A DNA stretch of 64,000 nucleotides. Origin: Pedobacter nanyangensis (GTDB lineage: Bacteria > Bacteroidota > Bacteroidia > Sphingobacteriales > Sphingobacteriaceae). The notes under the pieces were generated by a model. The model saw only the letters and a list, made by a program, of their open reading frames with translations, was not told the origin of the DNA and did not search any database. The position numbers and the translations under genes are program-made. The DNA lies in the NCBI RefSeq assembly GCF_003313505.1, contig NZ_QMHO01000001.1:124001-188000 (forward strand). The letters are read 5' to 3'. How positions within the stretch are numbered: the stretch's first letter is position 1; each line of letters begins with the position of its first letter. Below are positions 41,581 through 50,514 of the stretch, piece by piece.

Positions 41581-41766
41581 ATGAACGTAAAACGAACTTT
41601 CGGCACTATTTTAACCATTCTTGGCATTGTAGGACTAATTTATGCTGGCTGGGGTTTTCTAAACCATAGCGTAGGCACCAGAGAACTTCTTGTTGTGGCC
41701 ATTATTGCCATTATCTTTTTTGTGTCGGGCATTGGCCTGATCAAGAATACCAAGGATGAGTCCTAA
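41581..41766 (+). CDS. small two-helix membrane protein
   Basis: The 61-residue protein has two hydrophobic helices (about 10-27 and 37-55) joined by a short polar turn, with positive N-terminal residues (MNVKRTFGTILTILGIVG). Small proteins of this kind are widespread in Bacteroidota and uncharacterised. It is preceded by an A-rich region and convergent with the next small gene, the two stops being 6 bp apart. Confidence 0.7.
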   Translation: MNVKRTFGTILTILGIVGLIYAGWGFLNHSVGTRELLVVAIIAIIFFVSGIGLIKNTKDES

Positions 41767-41772
41767 CAAAAA

Positions 41773-41967
41773 TCAATGCTTGTTTTGGGATCTCTTTTGT
41801 CTAACAATGAGAATTTGAACCAGCGCCACCAATGAACAAGCAATAATCGTGATGATCAAAAACCTGATCCGCAGCGGGTCCTGATAAAGCAGATATAACG
41901 CATATAACAGCACCAGCAATGCCGCTGCCGCAATCACATAATGTAAGGTCAGTTTATTGTTTTTCAT
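41773..41967 (-). CDS. small membrane protein downstream of CapA
   Basis: The ATG at 41967 (MKNNKLTLHYVIAAAALLVL) is chosen, since it gives an immediate membrane segment and overlaps the capA-like stop by 14 bp. The 64-residue product has two hydrophobic helices (about 9-28 and 35-55) and a very basic tail (RQKRSQNKH). It probably is translated together with the CapA-family lipoprotein. No family is recognised. Confidence 0.7.
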   Translation of the reverse strand: MKNNKLTLHYVIAAAALLVLLYALYLLYQDPLRIRFLIITIIACSLVALVQILIVRQKRSQNKH

Positions 41968-43063
41968 TGAGCGAGATCCTGTTGTTTTCAAACTTTAGCC
42001 CATGTCCCTTAAAATCAATATCGGTAAGCGTTTTAATTTTTTGAAATGCGGCGCCACTTTCGTCTAAGGTTAAACGGTTAATCTTATCCTGTTTTACCGA
42101 GATAACATCGGCATAAAGAAAATCACCTTGGGCATTTATTTTCAATTGCAGCAAAGGCGTTATACCATTGGGCCCCTTTAAGCTAAACATGCCGTAAGTG
42201 CAGAAATTACCCAAACTGTAGGCAATAAATTTATTCTTGTAAACTTCTACCGCTCTGGTCACATGTGGCCCATGCCCCAATACCACATCTGCACCCGCAT
42301 CAATTACGCCGTGCGCAAAAGCGTACACATTCCCACGGTTTTCGTTATAAAAGATCTCCGTTTTTCGGGTAACATGCTCAAATCTGGCGCCTTCACCTCC
42401 ACCATGAAAGGATACGATCACAATATCGGCCTGTTTTTTCAATTCGGCCACCAACAGCTTGGCGCTATCTATATTTTTAATGGAAACGGTATTCTCATTT
42501 GGCGCAAAAGCCACAAAAGCATACCTCACACTATCCATAGAAAACAAATCAAATGGTTTGTCCAACTGCCCCGCATAATGGATTTGCAGGGAGTCCAAAA
42601 TCTTAGCAGTATTCTTACGGCCCTTGTTGTTAAAATCGCCCACATGGTTATTGGCAACACTGAGCACATTAAAGCCAGCAGTTTTAAAAATTCCGGCATA
42701 GCGATCAGGCATTCTAAAAGCATAGCAGTTATTGGGGTTTATCCCCTTGCATTTGGAAGAATTTCCCGAGTTTAGAAAACAACCTTCCAAATTGCCAAAT
42801 ACAATATCTCCTTTCAAAAAAGTATCGACAGCCTTAAAACTATTAACGGCATCATCAGGAGGCAAATTAAGTTTGCTTGGAAAGGCAGAGCCCAACATCA
42901 TATCACCAACGGCTACAATGCTGATCGTATCTTTTATTTTTTTGGTTTCCGACAATGTATCGGCATCAACAATCTGCTTTGCTGCCGTAGGCCTACTTTG
43001 GCAACTTACCAGCACATAAACAACAGCAATACAAATAAGCAGTCCAAAAATTTTCTTCATCAT
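41954..43063 (-). CDS. CapA/PGA_cap-family lipoprotein
   Basis: This 369-residue protein has a lipoprotein signal with the lipobox LVSC at about residue 21. It carries the CapA metallophosphatase-like fold (PF09587): VAVGDMMLGSAF, GDIVFGNLEGCF, NVLSVANNHVGDFNNKG, VSFHGGGEGAR and VLGHGPHVTRAVEVYKN. CapA proteins take part in poly-gamma-glutamate synthesis, but many family members stand alone, as here (no capB or capC), and may be surface phosphoesterases. The conserved Asp, Asn-His and His clusters are intact. Confidence 0.88.
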   Translation of the reverse strand: MMKKIFGLLICIAVVYVLVSCQSRPTAAKQIVDADTLSETKKIKDTISIVAVGDMMLGSAFPSKLNLPPDDAVNSFKAVDTFLKGDIVFGNLEGCFLNSGNSSKCKGINPNNCYAFRMPDRYAGIFKTAGFNVLSVANNHVGDFNNKGRKNTAKILDSLQIHYAGQLDKPFDLFSMDSVRYAFVAFAPNENTVSIKNIDSAKLLVAELKKQADIVIVSFHGGGEGARFEHVTRKTEIFYNENRGNVYAFAHGVIDAGADVVLGHGPHVTRAVEVYKNKFIAYSLGNFCTYGMFSLKGPNGITPLLQLKINAQGDFLYADVISVKQDKINRLTLDESGAAFQKIKTLTDIDFKGHGLKFENNRISLNEKQ

Positions 43064-43075
43064 ATTTCAAAAAAA

Positions 43076-43098
43076 ATCCCTCCCAATTTGGGAAGGAT
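43076..43098 (-). terminator. terminator between the NlpC/P60 and CapA genes
   Basis: On the minus strand ATCCTTCCCAA pairs with TTGGGAGGGAT (one wobble) and is followed by eight T residues. It lies 24 bp after the NlpC/P60 stop and separates it from the next gene. Confidence 0.8.
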
Positions 43099-43121
43099 CG
43101 TCTAATATCTTTTTAATTGAC

Positions 43122-43676
43122 TTATTCTTCTATAAACTCCTTATCCTCGGGCTCAATAATTCTTCCACCTTTATAAAAATAGCGGCTGTAATAAGGTTCG
43201 TTCAAATTGCTAATTACCACACCACGGGTACTTGACGCATGGGCAAAACGATTATCGCCCAAATAAATACCTACATGTGATATGCTACGGCTCTTGATTT
43301 TAAAGAAAACCAAATCACCCTCTTTCAGTTCATCCTTAGACAAGGGGTTAACCATGCTAAAAATGTCACGAGAGTTACGTAAAATGGTTGTATTAAAAAC
43401 TTTGTCGTAAATAGCCTTGGTAAAAGCCGAGCAGTCTATTCCTTTTTTGGTGTTGCCTCCAAAACGGTAGGGAGTTCCTATCCATTCGTAAATAAACTTA
43501 TATAATTTTAGGTTTGATGTTGCATTTACTGCAACCCCCATTACTTGCGAGAAATATTGCGAAGCTAAATTGTCCGGATCTTCTACTTTAGCAGCTTCTT
43601 TACCTTTGCTTTGGGCAAATGTTGCCGAGAAAGCTGCGAGAACGATTAAAGTAGAAAACAAAAACTTTTTAATCAT
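43122..43676 (-). CDS. NlpC/P60 (C40) cell-wall peptidase
   Basis: The 184-residue protein has a signal peptide (about 1-21) and the C40 catalytic triad: Cys82 in GIDCSAF, His134 in SHVGIYLG and a third polar residue at His147 in RFAHAS. It should cut peptide cross-links in peptidoglycan, usually between D-Glu and the diamino acid. It is the last chromosomal gene before the conjugative element, with its promoter in the gene-free interval to its right. Confidence 0.93.
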   Translation of the reverse strand: MIKKFLFSTLIVLAAFSATFAQSKGKEAAKVEDPDNLASQYFSQVMGVAVNATSNLKLYKFIYEWIGTPYRFGGNTKKGIDCSAFTKAIYDKVFNTTILRNSRDIFSMVNPLSKDELKEGDLVFFKIKSRSISHVGIYLGDNRFAHASSTRGVVISNLNEPYYSRYFYKGGRIIEPEDKEFIEE

Positions 43677-44009
43677 GTTATACTATTAAGTTTGGGTAAA
43701 CAACACTTACACTTAACGTAAACCAACGTGGGCTTATTGTTAGGCAGCAAAATTATAATTAAAGCTTCTTTAATCCAAATATTAAAATGTTAAAAAATCA
43801 AGTTATTAACATTTTTGTCGCAACGGCCTTTCGGCAAACCGCTGTAAAACGTGTTTTTTTATCCAAAAAGATTAATAAGGCTAAAAGTTGTTTATAAAGA
43901 GTAGTTTACAAGATTTGAAAACCGTATCGGTAACGATTTAGTCATGGTGCTTGTTGCACTCACTTTCACTTGATTACCTTGTAAATCATTAGTGCAAATT
44001 TAATAAAAT
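43677..44009. other. gene-free stretch holding the probable chromosome-element junction
   Basis: No ORF is supported here. The left part (43677-43860) is AT-rich and must hold the promoter of the NlpC/P60 gene. The right part has GGTGCTTGTTGCACTCACTT and GATTACCTTGTAAATCATTA, a type of text seen near integration sites of Bacteroidota tyrosine-recombinase elements (recollection only). The change from chromosomal to element genes falls between this interval and the RteC gene. The direct repeat at the far end is outside the window, so the exact att core cannot be fixed. Confidence 0.4.
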
Positions 44010-44046
44010 AAGGGTAAAGTAACACTAAATACTTTGCCCTTTTTTA
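44010..44046 (+). terminator. orphan rho-independent terminator near the element's left end
   Basis: AAGGGTAAAGT (44010-44020) pairs with ACTTTGCCCTT (44031-44041), an 11-bp stem with one wobble, followed by a T run on the plus strand. No plus-strand gene lies upstream in the chromosome, so it may serve a gene at the other end of the element in its circular form. Confidence 0.75.
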
Positions 44047-44203
44047 TCTTTTCACAGCTACTAAAGTACATCCGTTAATGAAAATCTTTCCCAATATGGG
44101 GGAATCTGTGGAAAAAGTTTCAATATTATTTTCAAATTTTGCCATACCGACAATAGATATAGCTCCGAAACAAATAGTGTCAAACACTTAAAAAGTCTAT
44201 GCT

Positions 44204-45049
44204 ATGGAAATTACGTTGAGCAAAATATTATTGCAAATTCGGCATCAGGAAGACAAAGTATCTTCTCAAATGATGCGAACATCGGAAGAGGCTTATGAAA
44301 TGACCATATTCCTAAGAGAAATGCTGTGTTCTGTAAAATCTTCAGTCTTACAAACTGGATTTAAGGATGAACAACAGGAGGTTGACTTTTTCAAGAATAT
44401 CAAACCAGAGATATTAGGAAAGCTCATTTATTATAACAAGGTATTCCGTATTGAAACGACCTGCCCTGTCAGCAACGGCAAAATGTATTATGCCTATTTT
44501 GAAAATGAATTAAAAAATCTCAAATCCGAATACAAGGATAGTATCTGTAATACGGATTTTTACAAGTATTACCGTGCAGGGAGAACAGACCGTGACCATA
44601 CTTATTTCAGGCTCGGACAAATCAACTACCACGATGGGTTAAATAGCGGTGTCTTTGAAATTGACCTTAATTTCTCAACGTATTATGACAATCGGGTTGC
44701 CCATATTATTGCAAATGAATTACTGTATAATTATCTACTTACTAAAATCAATCCCGAAGAAAATCCCGAAATGGTTTTGATAAGTGGAGATGCCAACATG
44801 GATATTTCTTGGACGAACTCGCAAAACGCACTTATTGAGCTTATATACGCTATCTATGCCTCAAATTCTGTTAGCTACGGAAAAATCGGTATCAAAAAAT
44901 TAGCCTTGATATTTCAGGTTTTATTCCAAACACCGCTAAACGATATACATCACGCTTTCCACAGAATGAAAACCCGAAGCGGTTCCCGAACTGCATTTTT
45001 AGACCAGCTCAAAAACTCATTGGAAGAATATATGGATAAAGACCTTTAG
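44204..45049 (+). CDS. rteC: RteC-family protein
   Basis: The 281-residue protein matches the RteC family (PF09357): GFKDEQQEVDFFKNIKPEIL then LIYYNKVFRIE, an FYKYYRAGRTDRDHTYFRLG segment, VAHIIANELLYNYL and a C-terminal helical domain with WTNSQNALIELIYAIYAS. In CTnDOT, RteC activates excision genes and links tetracycline sensing to transfer. No rteA or rteB two-component genes adjoin it, so its input is unclear. It has its own terminator (45071-45101). Confidence 0.88.
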   Translation: MEITLSKILLQIRHQEDKVSSQMMRTSEEAYEMTIFLREMLCSVKSSVLQTGFKDEQQEVDFFKNIKPEILGKLIYYNKVFRIETTCPVSNGKMYYAYFENELKNLKSEYKDSICNTDFYKYYRAGRTDRDHTYFRLGQINYHDGLNSGVFEIDLNFSTYYDNRVAHIIANELLYNYLLTKINPEENPEMVLISGDANMDISWTNSQNALIELIYAIYASNSVSYGKIGIKKLALIFQVLFQTPLNDIHHAFHRMKTRSGSRTAFLDQLKNSLEEYMDKDL

Positions 45050-45070
45050 TTTATGATCGTCTTATTTTCA

Positions 45071-45101
45071 AAGCAGTACATTACCGTGTACTGCTTTTTT
45101 G
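45071..45101 (+). terminator. terminator of the first rteC gene
   Basis: AAGCAGTACA (45071-45080) pairs with TGTACTGCTT (45087-45096), a 10-bp perfect stem with 6-nt loop and T tail. It is 22 bp after the RteC stop. Confidence 0.9.
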
Positions 45102-45124
45102 TTTGTATCATTTGCCAATATACA

Positions 45125-45246
45125 CCAATTGGCGAACGGTGGTTGAATCCGTTGACGAAACATTTAAAATCCCTTAAAACCCTTATCTGATAAGTTTTTT
45201 TTTCAATTGTAAAAATTTTCAAAAAATGCCCAAACCAATTGGCGAA
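45125..45246. promoter_or_regulatory. two direct CCAATTGGCGAA repeats before the HTH genes
   Basis: CCAATTGGCGAA occurs at 45125-45136 and 45235-45246, 110 bp apart, each followed by a G/T-rich half (CGGTGG, GGTTGG). Each core contains the palindrome CCAATTGG. They sit between rteC and the HTH operon and could bind RteC or the HTH proteins. Confidence 0.5.
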
Positions 45247-45309
45247 GGTTGGCGGACAAACACTGCCACCTTTGGCAATTTTGCATAGTGAACTTTAAAA
45301 AGCTATGCA

Positions 45310-45663
45310 ATGAAAATCATAACTATAGAAGAAGAAGCGTGGAAAAATCTAAATAGCCGTATCAACGCTATTGCTGATTATCTGAAAAGATTGGAAGACA
45401 CAAGCTATGACGATCTGTGGCTCAATAACCACGAGGTATGCCAATATCTGCACATCAGCGAAAAGACTTTGTGGCGTATGCGTAATAAAAGCGAGATAGC
45501 GTATTCAAAAATCTATGGACAATATTTCTATACCATCGGAGCAATTAAGGATATGCTCAATGCCAATGCCATACAGAGTAGTGACGAGTATGTACAACAA
45601 CTTATGGAAAAGGGCAAAAGCTATATCGAAAAAGGTAGAAAAATAAAATCCGACAAACTTTAA
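45310..45663 (+). CDS. helix-turn-helix (excisionase-type) protein 1
   Basis: The 117-residue protein has an N-terminal coiled segment (about 5-30) and a MerR/excisionase-type HTH around residues 38-75 (WLNNHEVCQYLHISEKTLWR and KIYGQYFYTIGAIKDML), as in HTH_17 proteins of Bacteroidota conjugative elements. In CTnDOT similar small proteins (Xis2c/Xis2d-type) control excision and expression of mobilisation genes. It is 12 bp upstream of a second protein of the same kind, forming an operon with it. Confidence 0.85.
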   Translation: MKIITIEEEAWKNLNSRINAIADYLKRLEDTSYDDLWLNNHEVCQYLHISEKTLWRMRNKSEIAYSKIYGQYFYTIGAIKDMLNANAIQSSDEYVQQLMEKGKSYIEKGRKIKSDKL

Positions 45664-45674
45664 AACTTATCCTT

Positions 45675-45968
45675 ATGAATATTGATAGAATGGAATTTTT
45701 GTCGTGGATGGAACGTATAATGGACAGGTTCGATATGCTGAGCGACAATATAGACGACTTGCAAAAGAAACGAAACAGCATTGATGGCGAAGAATTGCTG
45801 GATAATCAAGACTTACTGCAAATGCTGAAAATAAGCAACCGCTCTCTACAACGGTATCGCTCCATTGGAAAGCTACCCTATTACACAATAAGCGGAAAGC
45901 TGTATTACAAGCTGTCCGATGTGCATCAGTTCATCAGGGAGAGCTTTAACCCTCCTGCGAACAAATAG
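45675..45968 (+). CDS. helix-turn-helix (excisionase-type) protein 2
   Basis: The 97-residue protein repeats the layout of its neighbour: N-terminal helix (MEFLSWMERIMDRFDMLSDN), then an HTH with LLDNQDLLQMLKISNRSLQR and KLYYKLSDVHQFIRESF. The pair resembles the two small DNA-binding proteins that together act on excision and regulatory regions in CTnDOT-like elements. DNA bending or activation roles are inferred from family and position only. Confidence 0.85.
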   Translation: MNIDRMEFLSWMERIMDRFDMLSDNIDDLQKKRNSIDGEELLDNQDLLQMLKISNRSLQRYRSIGKLPYYTISGKLYYKLSDVHQFIRESFNPPANK

Positions 45969-46061
45969 AAAGCCAATGAGCGACAAATACTGCCTTTGAG
46001 TGCCACATCGGGCAAGTCAGTGAACGCTTCCTTTACTTTCGGCGATGAACTTTAAATTTTT

Positions 46062-47519
46062 ATGATTATGAGCGAAGAAATAACAAACAAGCAGGAAATG
46101 CCCGAACAGTTATCGGACATATTGTTAGTGCTGGATAAAGAAAAAATGAAAATCCAAGCCGTAAAGAGCATTGACGAAAACGGAAAAATGGAAACCGTAG
46201 ACCCCACGAAAAAGAATCAAAATCAATTTATGCGTGTGGATAAGCATGGCGATTTCTTCTCTAATTTCTTCTCTAACTTTTTCAGTCAACTGAAAAATCC
46301 AACCAACTTTTCATTTTTTAAAGTTGCTGAACCCGAAGCTATTGAAAAGGCAAAGGAAATGCAGAAGCAGGTTGACAAGCCCACTCCGGAGGGCGAAAAG
46401 ATGATGAAAGAACACGAAGTAAAAACCGACATACAAGAGAATAATAAACAAGAAAATAAAAATGATATGGCAACAGCACAAACAACACCGGAAACAAGCG
46501 AATACCGCTACAAGCCGGAGCAGATCGATTGGGATACAATGAAAAATATCGGATTGAGTAAGGAATATCTTGAAAAAAGAAACCTGCTCGATCCTTTGCT
46601 AAGAGGTTATAAAACCAACGAACTTGTGCCAATAGGCATCAATCTCGGCGGTTCCATCCTCCGCACAGATGCCCGCCTGTCTTTACAGCAAGGCGAAGAC
46701 GGAAATGCTATCGTGGCAATACACGGTATCAAAAAAGAACCTAATCTGCATTTTGAGTTCTTCGGACACAAGTTTACAGATGAGGATAAGAAAAACCTGC
46801 TCGAAACAGGTAACATGGGGCGTGTGGTTAATCTAATCAATTCTAAAACAGGCGAACTAATGCCGTCTATTATCAGTATTGACAGGCTTACCAATGATGT
46901 AATTGCCCTGCGAACAGATTTCATTAAAATTCCCGATGAAATTAAGGGGGTAAAACTGAACGATGAGCAAAAGCAAACCTTAATGGAGGGCAAACCGCTC
47001 AAATTGGAGGGGATGATTTCCACAAAAGGAACGGAGTTCTCGGCAACCGTACAGTACAATGCTGATAAACGCTATACTGAATTTTTGTTTGACCGTAGTA
47101 ACTCCAACGGACAAAAGCAAAATAACCAACAAAACAATCAGCAAAGCCAACCACAGGAAGCCCCAAAAACATTTCGGGGTAAGGAACTGACCGATGAGCA
47201 GTATAAGGATTTCAAAGCGGGTCAAACCGTGTATATGGCAGGTCTGGTCGATAAGAAAGGGCAAACGTATAACGGTTACATCACGTTCAACAAAGACACC
47301 GGAAAAACTGGCTTTGAGTTTCCAAATCAATATAAAGAAAGAATGCAACCTACCGAAGCCCACAAAACGCAAACTGCCGTCAATTCGCAGGGTAAAACCA
47401 ACGAAGCGACCAAAAACATCAAAGAGCCTTTGAAGTCCGGGCAACAAAGACCTAAAAATGAAAAACAGCAGGAGCAACAAAACAAGCCTGCAAAATCAAG
47501 AGGTAGAAAAGTTAGTTAG
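46062..47519 (+). CDS. DUF3945/DUF4099-type element protein
   Basis: The 485-residue protein is hydrophilic and starts MIMSEEITNKQEMPEQLSDI; the ATG at 46068 is equally likely. It has a DUF4099-like part (about 150-205, IDWDTMKNIGLSKEYLEKRN) and DUF3945 repeats (about 290-440, VKLNDEQKQTLMEGKPLKLE and a second KELTDEQYKDFKAGQTVYMA). The C-terminus is a Gln/Lys-rich tail. Such proteins always accompany topoisomerase III in these elements; the function is unknown, and a role in DNA processing for transfer is only inferred. The topoisomerase gene starts 2 bp downstream. Confidence 0.85.
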   Translation: MIMSEEITNKQEMPEQLSDILLVLDKEKMKIQAVKSIDENGKMETVDPTKKNQNQFMRVDKHGDFFSNFFSNFFSQLKNPTNFSFFKVAEPEAIEKAKEMQKQVDKPTPEGEKMMKEHEVKTDIQENNKQENKNDMATAQTTPETSEYRYKPEQIDWDTMKNIGLSKEYLEKRNLLDPLLRGYKTNELVPIGINLGGSILRTDARLSLQQGEDGNAIVAIHGIKKEPNLHFEFFGHKFTDEDKKNLLETGNMGRVVNLINSKTGELMPSIISIDRLTNDVIALRTDFIKIPDEIKGVKLNDEQKQTLMEGKPLKLEGMISTKGTEFSATVQYNADKRYTEFLFDRSNSNGQKQNNQQNNQQSQPQEAPKTFRGKELTDEQYKDFKAGQTVYMAGLVDKKGQTYNGYITFNKDTGKTGFEFPNQYKERMQPTEAHKTQTAVNSQGKTNEATKNIKEPLKSGQQRPKNEKQQEQQNKPAKSRGRKVS

Positions 47520-47521
47520 TT

Positions 47522-49615
47522 ATGAAAACAGTTATAGCAGAAAAACCAAGCGTAGCAAAAGAAATAGCCAGCCTGTTGGGAGCATCCGAAAAAAAGGACG
47601 GCTACCTTATAGGGAATGGCTATTTTGTTACGTGGGCATTCGGACATTTGGTCGGATTGGGAATGCCCGAAGATTACGGAATTTCGGGGTTTGATCAGGC
47701 ATCATTGCCGATACTCCCCAATCCGTTTATTTTGACTGTCCGAAAAGTCAAAAAGAACAAAGGCTATACAGCCGATACAGGAGCATTGAAACAACTAAAA
47801 GTTATCGAACAACTTTTTCAACGTAGTGATAGCATTGTCGTTGCGACCGATGCAGGGCGTGAGGGCGAACTTATTTTTAGATACATTTATGAACACCTGA
47901 AATGCCGTAAACCCTTTGAACGGCTGTGGATAAGCTCGCTTACCGAAAGAGCCATCAAACAAGGCTTTGAGAAACTGAAAGACGGAAAAGAATTTGACGG
48001 ATTGTATCAGGCAGCACAAGGCAGAAGCCGTGCCGATTGGTTGGTAGGTATCAATGCCACACAAGCATTGAGCATAGCCGCAGGCAACGGCATTTATTCA
48101 CTCGGCAGAGTGCAGACACCTACATTGGCGTTAATTTGTAAACGCTATTTGGAAAACAAGAATTTTACGGTAAAGAAATATTGGCAAATACAGTTGTTGC
48201 ACCGAAAAGAGGATATAGATTTTAAAAGCATTTCTAAAACCAAATGGGAAGACCAAAAGCTCGCAAATGATACATTGCGGTTAATCGGAAGACACGGCAC
48301 TGCTACGGTTGTAGCTGTGGAAAGCAAAAACGCAACGGAGCAACCACCTTTGCTTTTTGACCTTACAGGCTTGCAAAAGGAAGCAAACAAAAAGCTGAAC
48401 CTGTCTGCCGAACAAACCCTGAACATCGCTCAAAGCCTTTATGAAAAGAAATTCATCACCTACCCACGTACAGGAAGCAAATACATCCCTGAAGATATGT
48501 GGAGTGAGATTCCCAATCTCGTAAGAGCCTTGCAGGACAACGAAAATTTTAAACAAGCCATAGCCAAAATGAAATGGGGTCGTTTCAATAAACGGATTGT
48601 AAATGATCTCCGTGTTACTGACCATCATGGATTGTTGATTACTGATAAAATCCCGTCCGCACTCAACGCAGACGAAACAAAAGTCTATAACATGATTGCC
48701 TTTCGCTTGCTCGAAGCCATTTCGCAAGCCTGTGTCAAAGAGATAACCGATATAGCATTGGAAGTTTCACACTATGATTTTACGCTGAAAGGATGTAAGA
48801 TCCTGGATGCAGGTTGGCGTTCCATAAAAGGCAATTTTATGGATGAAGACACCGAACCGATACAGGATTTGCCCGAACTTAAAAAGGGCGATGAACTAAA
48901 AATAAAAGAAGCCTCCGTTTTGGAGAAGAAAACCAAACCACCTGTGCTTTATACCGAAGCCGGACTTTTGTCAGCTATGGAAACCGCTGGTAAGGAAATA
49001 GAAAATGAAGAAGAACGGAAAGCCCTGCAAAATATCGGCATCGGTACGCCTGCGACAAGAGCCGCAATAATCGAAACCTTGTTTACCCGCAATTATATCC
49101 AAAGGGAAAAGAAATCTTTAATCCCGACCGAAAAAGGATTACAGGTTTATGAATTGGTCAAAGACCGTAAAATTGCAGATGTAGCGATGACTGCCGAATG
49201 GGAATTAGCATTACAGAAAATTGAAAACAACGAAGTAGATGCAAGGGTATTTCAGAGGGAGATGGAAACTTATGCCAAATCCATCACGGATGAATTGTTA
49301 CAAACCTCCATTGCCAACGGGAACCTACCCCAACTTGCCTGCCCGAAATGTAAAACCCGGCAACTCATTATCCGTGACAAGATTGTCAAATGTCCTGACG
49401 AAAATTGTAGCTGGGTGCAGTTCCGCAATGTATGTGGAGTGCAAATCGGGATAGATGATATAACGAGCCTTGTCAATAAAGGCAAAACCTCGTTAATCAA
49501 AGGAATGAAAAGCAAAGCCGGAAAGAAATTCGATGCTTACATCGTGCTAAAAGAAAATGCCGAGAGTTCGTTTGAGTTTGAGAACAAGAAAAGCAATAAA
49601 CGAAATGGAAAATAA
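47522..49615 (+). CDS. topB: type IA DNA topoisomerase III
   Basis: The 697-residue enzyme has a Toprim domain (EKPSVAKEIASLLGA and VVATDAGREGELIFRYIYEH), the active-site Tyr314 in FITYPRTGSKY, the GLLSAMETAGKEIENEEERK region, GIGTPATRAAIIETL, and a C-terminal zinc-ribbon-like part (CPKCKTRQLIIRDKIVKCPD). It relaxes and decatenates DNA, here probably for element replication or processing during transfer. It is a plasmid/ICE-type topB distinct from chromosomal TopA. Its 3' end overlaps the next gene by 11 bp. Confidence 0.95.
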   Translation: MKTVIAEKPSVAKEIASLLGASEKKDGYLIGNGYFVTWAFGHLVGLGMPEDYGISGFDQASLPILPNPFILTVRKVKKNKGYTADTGALKQLKVIEQLFQRSDSIVVATDAGREGELIFRYIYEHLKCRKPFERLWISSLTERAIKQGFEKLKDGKEFDGLYQAAQGRSRADWLVGINATQALSIAAGNGIYSLGRVQTPTLALICKRYLENKNFTVKKYWQIQLLHRKEDIDFKSISKTKWEDQKLANDTLRLIGRHGTATVVAVESKNATEQPPLLFDLTGLQKEANKKLNLSAEQTLNIAQSLYEKKFITYPRTGSKYIPEDMWSEIPNLVRALQDNENFKQAIAKMKWGRFNKRIVNDLRVTDHHGLLITDKIPSALNADETKVYNMIAFRLLEAISQACVKEITDIALEVSHYDFTLKGCKILDAGWRSIKGNFMDEDTEPIQDLPELKKGDELKIKEASVLEKKTKPPVLYTEAGLLSAMETAGKEIENEEERKALQNIGIGTPATRAAIIETLFTRNYIQREKKSLIPTEKGLQVYELVKDRKIADVAMTAEWELALQKIENNEVDARVFQREMETYAKSITDELLQTSIANGNLPQLACPKCKTRQLIIRDKIVKCPDENCSWVQFRNVCGVQIGIDDITSLVNKGKTSLIKGMKSKAGKKFDAYIVLKENAESSFEFENKKSNKRNGK

Positions 49616-50483
49616 ACAGACTATTGTACCTAAAGAAATCAAAAATCTGATTTATACCATACGTGACAAGCAAGTGATGTTGGACAGCGATCTCGCTTCT
49701 TTATACCAAGTGGAAACAAAGAACCTCAACAAAGCCGTAAAAAGAAATATTGAGCGGTTTCCTGCTTCTTTTTGTTTTCAACTGACCGATAAGGAAGTTG
49801 AAGACTTGAGGTTCCAAATTGGAACCTCAAGTTTGAGTTACGGTGGACGGCGTTACCTGCCCTATGTTTTTACCGAACAAGGGGTTGCAATGGCTTCTGC
49901 TATACTTCGTTCTGATGTTGCTGTCAAAGTCAGTGTAGAAATTATGGAAGCATTTGTAGAAATGCGTAGAATGCTTATTAGCAATGCTTCTTTATTCCAT
50001 CGTTTGGATAATATTGAATTAAAGCAATTAGAAGCCGATCAAAAATTTGAAGAAATCTTTAAGGCTTTGGAAAGTGACAAGCTCCATAGCGAAAAAGGTA
50101 TCTTTTACAATGGACAGGTCTTTGATGCCTATACCTTTGTATCAGACATTATCCGAAGTGCCGATAAATCAATTATCCTGCTCGATAATTACACAGATGA
50201 TACAGTGCTGACCTTGTTGGGCAAACGTAAGGATAACGTAACAGCAAAAATCTACACCAAAAATATCAGCAATCAGTTAAGGCTGGACTTACAACGATAC
50301 AACAGCCAATATCCCCCGATTGAAATTGAGATTTTCTCCGATGCCCATGACCGATTTTTGATCATAGACCAGACGCAACTGTATCATATTGGAGCTTCGC
50401 TAAAAGACCTGGGCAAAAAATGGTTTGCTTTTTCCAGAATGGATATAGAAGTCGGCAGGATGCTTCAACTTCTGAACGAATAA
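49605..50483 (+). CDS. ORF6N (phage-regulator-type) domain protein
   Basis: The ATG at 49605 (MENKQTIVPKEIKNLIYTIR) is used, inside the end of topB. The 292-residue protein has an ORF6N domain (about 8-95, RDKQVMLDSDLASLYQVETK, VFTEQGVAMASAIL), a domain found in phage and mobile-element DNA-binding proteins. A C-terminal region (about 150-292) contains VSDIIRSADKSIILLDNYTD, which recalls PLD/DUF-type toxin or nuclease-related ends but lacks an HKD motif. It may regulate element genes or interfere with other mobile DNA. A perfect palindromic terminator follows. Confidence 0.82.
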   Translation: MENKQTIVPKEIKNLIYTIRDKQVMLDSDLASLYQVETKNLNKAVKRNIERFPASFCFQLTDKEVEDLRFQIGTSSLSYGGRRYLPYVFTEQGVAMASAILRSDVAVKVSVEIMEAFVEMRRMLISNASLFHRLDNIELKQLEADQKFEEIFKALESDKLHSEKGIFYNGQVFDAYTFVSDIIRSADKSIILLDNYTDDTVLTLLGKRKDNVTAKIYTKNISNQLRLDLQRYNSQYPPIEIEIFSDAHDRFLIIDQTQLYHIGASLKDLGKKWFAFSRMDIEVGRMLQLLNE

Positions 50484-50484
50484 T

Positions 50485-50510
50485 AAACCCTCTGAAATTT
50501 CAGAGGGTTT
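50485..50510. terminator. perfect 26-bp palindromic terminator
   Basis: AAACCCTCTGAAA followed by TTTCAGAGGGTTT makes a continuous palindrome directly after the ORF6N gene and 5 bp before the stop of the opposing H1-like gene. It can end transcripts from both directions. Confidence 0.85.
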
Positions 50511-50514
50511 TATT

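Noticed and set aside
41954..43063. Poly-gamma-glutamate capsule operon
   Set aside because: Only a CapA-family gene is present; no capB, capC or related synthesis genes are adjacent.
49605..50483. Phospholipase-D-type nuclease at the C-terminus of the ORF6N protein
   Set aside because: The HKD motif that defines active PLD enzymes is not visible; only a loose resemblance remains.
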